A stretch of 37,807 bases of DNA, from positions 1 through 37,807 of the forward strand of contig NCHB01000016.1 in assembly GCA_002281755.1 (NCBI GenBank), given 5' to 3'. The stretch's first letter is position 1. The number at the start of each line of letters is the position of its first letter. The translations under genes and the position numbers were made by a program. Positions 35,255 through 37,807 of the stretch are shown piece after piece. The notes beneath the pieces are model-generated. The model was not told the DNA's origin and searched no databases. It saw only the letters and a list, made by a program, of their open reading frames with translations. This stretch comes from Sulfurovum sp. 16-42-52. GTDB taxonomy: Bacteria > Campylobacterota > Campylobacteria > Campylobacterales > Sulfurovaceae.

Positions 35255-35622
35255 GTTGTCATTAAAAAGACTGCCCCAAGTCCCAAAGCACCATAAAACT
35301 GCCCCTGAACACCGGCGCGTACATTTGAAAGTAGATTCGCTGTACCTCCGATACGACCGCTCACCCCGCCTGCAGAAGCTCCATTGTATGGTGAAACACC
35401 CAACACTTCCTGATTGCCTGATTCAAACAGTCCTGTCTCTGCCAATTCACCCGCATACAGCTCAGTGTCTGAGGTTTGATAGATGGCTTTGACATCTGCT
35501 GCAAATTTCCATATAGAATCCACTGGGACAACAGGGGCTGCTACTTCTTTGATTGGGGCGATGTCTCCGCCTGCCATAACGATTGTCGATGCTGCTAATG
35601 AAAGCAGGATAGTTTTTTTCAT
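35251..35622 (-). CDS. Outer-membrane porin, N-terminal part (frameshifted gene)
   Basis: This 123-codon frame begins with a Sec signal peptide (MKKTILLSLAASTIVMAGG) and the first barrel strands (SIWKFAADVKAIYQT), then runs out of frame at GAVFLMTT. The next frame continues the porin without missing sequence. The intact product would be about 460 aa. The single-base difference could be a real mutation, a sequencing error in a homopolymer, or recoding at the T5 tract. AGATTACA-type spacing with GGGAG upstream gives a normal start at 35622. Confidence 0.85.
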   Translation of the reverse strand: MKKTILLSLAASTIVMAGGDIAPIKEVAAPVVPVDSIWKFAADVKAIYQTSDTELYAGELAETGLFESGNQEVLGVSPYNGASAGGVSGRIGGTANLLSNVRAGVQGQFYGALGLGAVFLMTT

Positions 35623-35668
35623 TGTAATCTCCCAATTAAATCATTTTTACATATGATTTTTTGTTTTT

Positions 35669-35697
35669 ATTGTTAATGTCTTTATATTCATAAAGCA
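35669..35697 (-). promoter_or_regulatory. Shared upstream motif, porin copy
   Basis: ATTGTTAATGTCTTTATATT, then CAT, then AAAGCA on the plus strand, 47 bp before the porin start codon. It is identical to the flavoprotein copy outside the three-base spacer. Confidence 0.6.
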
Positions 35698-35755
35698 AAT
35701 GAAATGTGACATAACTTTTTAATAAAAGAACAGTTATTTTGACGAATTAAATCAA

Positions 35756-35780
35756 TTATTTTGTTAATGTAACAAAATAA
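35756..35780. promoter_or_regulatory. 25-bp palindrome
   Basis: Arms TTATTTTGTTA (35756-35766) and TAACAAAATAA (35770-35780) with ATG between. The centre TTGTTAATGTAACAA contains the same TTGTTAATG half as the shared motifs of the sulfur-redox genes, here completed to a full palindrome. It is likely the binding site of a dimeric regulator, possibly CRP/FNR-like in geometry, but no regulator gene is adjacent. Confidence 0.55.
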
Positions 35781-35892
35781 CACAGAATAAAATGATAATA
35801 TTAGAAAAAACGTCATCAGTACCTAAAGAACCAAAATAGCCCGTATTTACAAGTAAATAATGTCTATAGATGCACTAGGCTTTATGCTAAAC

Positions 35893-35907
35893 GTAACAAT
35901 ATGTTAC
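35893..35907. promoter_or_regulatory. 15-bp palindrome
   Basis: GTAACA-ATA-TGTTAC, lying 107 bp upstream of the rpsF -10 box. It has the same TAAC/GTTA elements as the 25-bp palindrome but in the opposite half-site order. Confidence 0.4.
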
Positions 35908-36013
35908 ACACTGTAGAGCTCTTTGTTTTATTCGTCATAAGTACTGTAGAGTATATGCTTTACTCTGGACTTTGAGGACTGGTTGTATTAGATTGTGTTA
36001 AGCGCTTTTTAGG

Positions 36014-36019
36014 TATAAT
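36014..36019 (+). promoter_or_regulatory. -10 box for rpsF-ssb
   Basis: TATAAT giving an rpsF leader of about 75 nt, long enough for the hairpin at 36051-36067. Confidence 0.5.
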
Positions 36020-36045
36020 ATCGCTTCCAAAATTCTTGCTCATTT

Positions 36046-36070
36046 TTGGACAATGCCGAATGCATTGCAG
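36046..36070 (+). promoter_or_regulatory. Candidate S6:S18-binding leader hairpin
   Basis: CAATGC (36051-36056) and GCATTG (36062-36067) form a perfect 6-bp stem with a CGAAT loop, so CCG sits at the stem-loop junction; GGA precedes the stem. A CCG-containing hairpin before rpsF is the known autoregulatory S6:S18 site in many bacteria. The match here is by position and motif only. Confidence 0.4.
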
Positions 36071-36100
36071 ATATGGGCTACTAAACCAAAAGGAGATAAC

Positions 36101-36505
36101 ATGACTTGTTATGAAACATTGTTTGTAGTGAAACCTACACTTACAGAAGAAGAGATTGCAGCACAGATTACGAAAGTAAAAGATGTACTTGCAAAAGAAG
36201 GTGCCGAACTTGTCGGTACACACGATATGGGTATGAGAAAACTAGCCTATACAGTTGATAAACATGCAAGAGGATACTATACCGTTCTTTTTTACAAGGC
36301 AGCAGGTAGCACTATCGAAGAGCTTGAGAGAAACATTAAGAACAATGAAGATATCATTAAATTCTTGACTGTTAAATACAGCAAAAACAAAGAGATTGCT
36401 CAATTTGACAAACTGGTTGCCAATGCAAACAAAAAAGTTGCACCTGAAGCAAAAGCAGCTGAAGTGAGCGAAGTACCAGACGTTACAGAAGCACCAGAAG
36501 CATAA
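36101..36505 (+). CDS. rpsF: 30S ribosomal protein S6
   Basis: A 134-aa small-subunit protein that binds S18 and the 16S central domain. It starts MTCYETLFVVKPTLTEEE; the family pattern RKLAYTVDKHARGYY follows, and the C-terminal tail is acidic and Ala/Glu/Pro-rich. The start is ATG 36101 with AAAGGAG upstream; an in-frame ATG at 36053 would place the leader hairpin in the coding region. ssb follows after 25 bp. Confidence 0.95.
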   Translation: MTCYETLFVVKPTLTEEEIAAQITKVKDVLAKEGAELVGTHDMGMRKLAYTVDKHARGYYTVLFYKAAGSTIEELERNIKNNEDIIKFLTVKYSKNKEIAQFDKLVANANKKVAPEAKAAEVSEVPDVTEAPEA

Positions 36506-36530
36506 TCAACCATAGATTAGGAGCAACCTT

Positions 36531-37028
36531 ATGTACAACAAGATTATTTTAGCCGGAAACCTTACAAGAGACATTGAGATTAAATACACACCGGGTGGCA
36601 GTGCTATAGGTAATACTGCCATAGCCACATCACGTAAATTTAAAGCTCAAGATGGCACACAAAAAGAAGAAATCCTTTTTATTGACATCACCTTTTTTGG
36701 CAGAACCGCTGAGATAGCCAATCAGTATTTACGTAAAGGTAGCAAGGTTTTAGTAGATGGAAGATTGAAGCTGGATCAGTGGACAGCGCAGGACGGCAGC
36801 AAAAGAAGCAAACACTCAGTCACTGTGGAAAACCTTCAGATGCTAGGAAGCAAAGACGAAGCAGCGCCTATGGGTGGCAACGGATACGGACAACAAAGCG
36901 AATCAGAGTATGAAGTCCCATCCACTGACCACTATAGCCAGCCAGCACCCTCTGCACCCAGAACTGCACCACAACCTACGTCAAACATCCCAGAAATTGA
37001 CATCAATGAAGATGAAATACCGTTTTGA
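36531..37028 (+). CDS. ssb: Single-stranded DNA-binding protein
   Basis: A 165-aa SSB. It has the N-terminal OB fold (MYNKIILAGNLTRDIEIKYT, DITFFGRTAEIANQYLRKGS), a flexible Gln/Ser/Pro-rich linker (about 112-152) and the acidic protein-interaction tip ending DEIPF. It is the second gene of the usual rpsF-ssb-rpsR unit. rpsR is not found in the 780 bp that follow. Confidence 0.96.
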   Translation: MYNKIILAGNLTRDIEIKYTPGGSAIGNTAIATSRKFKAQDGTQKEEILFIDITFFGRTAEIANQYLRKGSKVLVDGRLKLDQWTAQDGSKRSKHSVTVENLQMLGSKDEAAPMGGNGYGQQSESEYEVPSTDHYSQPAPSAPRTAPQPTSNIPEIDINEDEIPF

Positions 37029-37077
37029 CGTATAACAAATATATAATGTAAATAAATATACGATACACATAGTATAT

Positions 37078-37094
37078 TAGGGCTTTAAACCCTA
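37078..37094 (+). terminator. Weak hairpin after ssb
   Basis: TAGGG (37078-37082) and CCCTA (37090-37094) around a 7-nt loop, followed by a T-rich stretch. It may terminate the rpsF-ssb transcript ahead of the recombinase-like gene. Confidence 0.35.
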
Positions 37095-37128
37095 TTTACA
37101 CTTTTGTTTACTTATTTCAATTTTATGC

Positions 37129-37134
37129 TATAAT
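37129..37134 (+). promoter_or_regulatory. Extended -10 box for the recombinase-like gene
   Basis: TGCTATAAT (TGn plus TATAAT) 26 bp before ATG 37161; it predicts a leader of about 20 nt. Confidence 0.45.
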
Positions 37135-37160
37135 GTGTAACAATAAAAATGGAAATAAGT

Positions 37161-37754
37161 ATGACAGAATATATTATTAAAAGAATCCTCTTTTCTGATG
37201 GAGAGAGACTCCCCATGCTCATTGAGAGTGAAACAGGAATTCCGGATTATTGGAGTACTCTTTTTTCAATCACACAGTATAGAGCAAAAGGTCAAGCTGC
37301 TAACACTATTGAACAGATTCTTCGACAATTGATGTTACTCAATATTTTCTTGAAACATCACACTGCAGAAGGTATCAATCTGGATGAACGAATTGCTCAA
37401 GGAAAAATTCTACATCTATATGAAATTGAGAGTCTTTGTGATCTATGCAAACTTTTTCTAGAAGACATTAATAATGATATGCACAAGAAACCTCTCCCAA
37501 AAAATATCTCTCTATCTTCTTTAGAAAAATTCCGCTCAAGCAACTCAAAAAAACAAATTCGTACTGTCTCTTCTGACACAACAGGAAACAGGATCAGAGT
37601 GATCAGAGACTTTTTAGTATGGAAAGTAAAGACTAGTTTGACAAAGTTGCAGGAAGAAGATTTGACATTCAATAGACTTAAGGAATCCAGAGACCTTCTT
37701 GAGTCCAGTATGATCTGTCAACACTTTATAGGACACAGACTAAGAAAATATTAG
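37161..37754 (+). pseudogene. Tyrosine recombinase/integrase-like gene, truncated
   Basis: Up to 197 residues that resemble the N-terminal core-binding part of a phage-integrase-type recombinase: a helical region NTIEQILRQLMLLNIFLKHH, then basic KKQIRTVSSDTTGNRIRVIR. The catalytic domain (R...HxxR...Y) is absent. The last authentic codon is probably near 37710, because the sequence that follows looks like the end of an IS3 element, and the final residues up to the stop at 37752 would be IS-encoded. GGAA precedes ATG 37161; ATG 37149 is an alternative. Identification as a recombinase is by pattern only. Confidence 0.6.
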
Positions 37755-37807
37755 GCACTCATTTCATTTTGTAACAATTGATTTTCAAAGTCAACGGGTG
37801 ACATGTA
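37711..37807 (-). mobile_element. IS3-family insertion sequence, partial at window edge
   Basis: A presumed IS end begins TGATCTGTCAACACTTTATA, followed by GGACAC, similar to IS3-family terminal repeats (TG start, TTxxGGACAC interior). The 3' end of a transposase gene on the minus strand follows at 37751. The element continues past 37807, so the other end and target duplication cannot be seen. Confidence 0.6.
37751..37807 (-). CDS. IS3-family transposase (OrfB) C-terminus, partial
   Basis: The last 18 codons on the minus strand read YMSPVDFENQLLQNEMSA before the TAA at 37753-37751. YxSPxxFE near the C-terminus is characteristic of IS3-family DDE transposases (rve domain). The gene is cut by the window edge. 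Confidence 0.75.
   Translation of the reverse strand, partial: YMSPVDFENQLLQNEMSA

Larger units (their letters stand above)
35623..36100. other. 478-bp divergent intergenic region (porin / rpsF)
   Basis: This is the longest gene-free stretch. It holds the shared motif (35669-35697), two palindromes (35756-35780 and 35893-35907), the rpsF -10 box (36014-36019) and the rpsF leader hairpin (36051-36067). No reading frame in it looks like a gene, and no tRNA or other known RNA is apparent. Confidence 0.6.

Noticed and set aside
35264-35268. Phase-variable contingency tract in the porin
   Set aside because: Five T residues are much shorter than the 8-12 base G/C tracts used for phase variation in this phylum, so switching is not the favoured explanation of the frameshift.

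Overview
The window looks like chromosome from a Campylobacterota (Epsilonproteobacteria) bacterium, most likely a sulfur oxidiser of the Sulfurovum/Sulfurimonas type. The strongest taxon signal is a hobA gene, a replication-initiation factor known only from this group, in the order lysC-hobA-holB-folP-ligA-tlyA-ribF typical of these genomes. Further support comes from a Tat-exported flavocytochrome-c sulfide-dehydrogenase-type flavoprotein with a Rieske protein and a porin. DNA is AT-rich, promoters are mostly recognisable only by a TATAAT -10 box, and genes are tightly packed. No rRNA, tRNA or CRISPR array was found.

Layout. 1-1567: a Fur-family regulator faces a two-gene unit (DUF2325 protein plus ankyrin-repeat protein) preceded by two Fur-box-like palindromes. 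1745-3577: a response-regulator diguanylate cyclase. 3557-13552 (minus): a long housekeeping run, rppH, lysC, hobA, holB, folP, sanA-like, ligA, tlyA, ribF. It is interrupted between ligA and tlyA by four accessory genes (GNAT, transglutaminase-like, CopG/RelE toxin-antitoxin). Two 83-bp structured repeats with a 98-bp period sit just upstream of lysC. 13658-18560 (plus): hemW, tatB, tatC, queA and two NlpC/P60 lipoproteins, the second with a SPOR domain. 18600-20771 (minus): a large hybrid-kinase-like protein that has lost most of its phosphotransfer residues. 20977-25237: ruvX, nagZ, a TlpA-like thioredoxin, dprA and a divergent polysaccharide deacetylase. 25344-31756: ilvC, nfeD plus an SPFH protein, htpX, rnr, holA. 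31819-35622 (minus): sulfide-dehydrogenase-type flavoprotein, Rieske protein and a frameshifted porin, all with a shared upstream motif. 36101-37028: rpsF and ssb. 37161-37807: a tyrosine-recombinase-like gene apparently cut by an IS3-family element that runs off the window, where rpsR would normally be expected.

How the genes work together. Most are informational or envelope housekeeping: polymerase clamp-loader subunits, ligase, DprA/RuvX, RNase R/RppH, Tat export and cell-wall hydrolases. The Tat genes would export the RR-signal flavoprotein and Rieske protein. Those two with the porin form a plausible periplasmic sulfur-redox unit under shared control. Regulatory capacity lies in the Fur-like protein, the diguanylate cyclase and the degenerate hybrid kinase. 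Accessory or mobile DNA is confined to the toxin-antitoxin cluster, the repeat pairs and the right-hand recombinase/IS junction.
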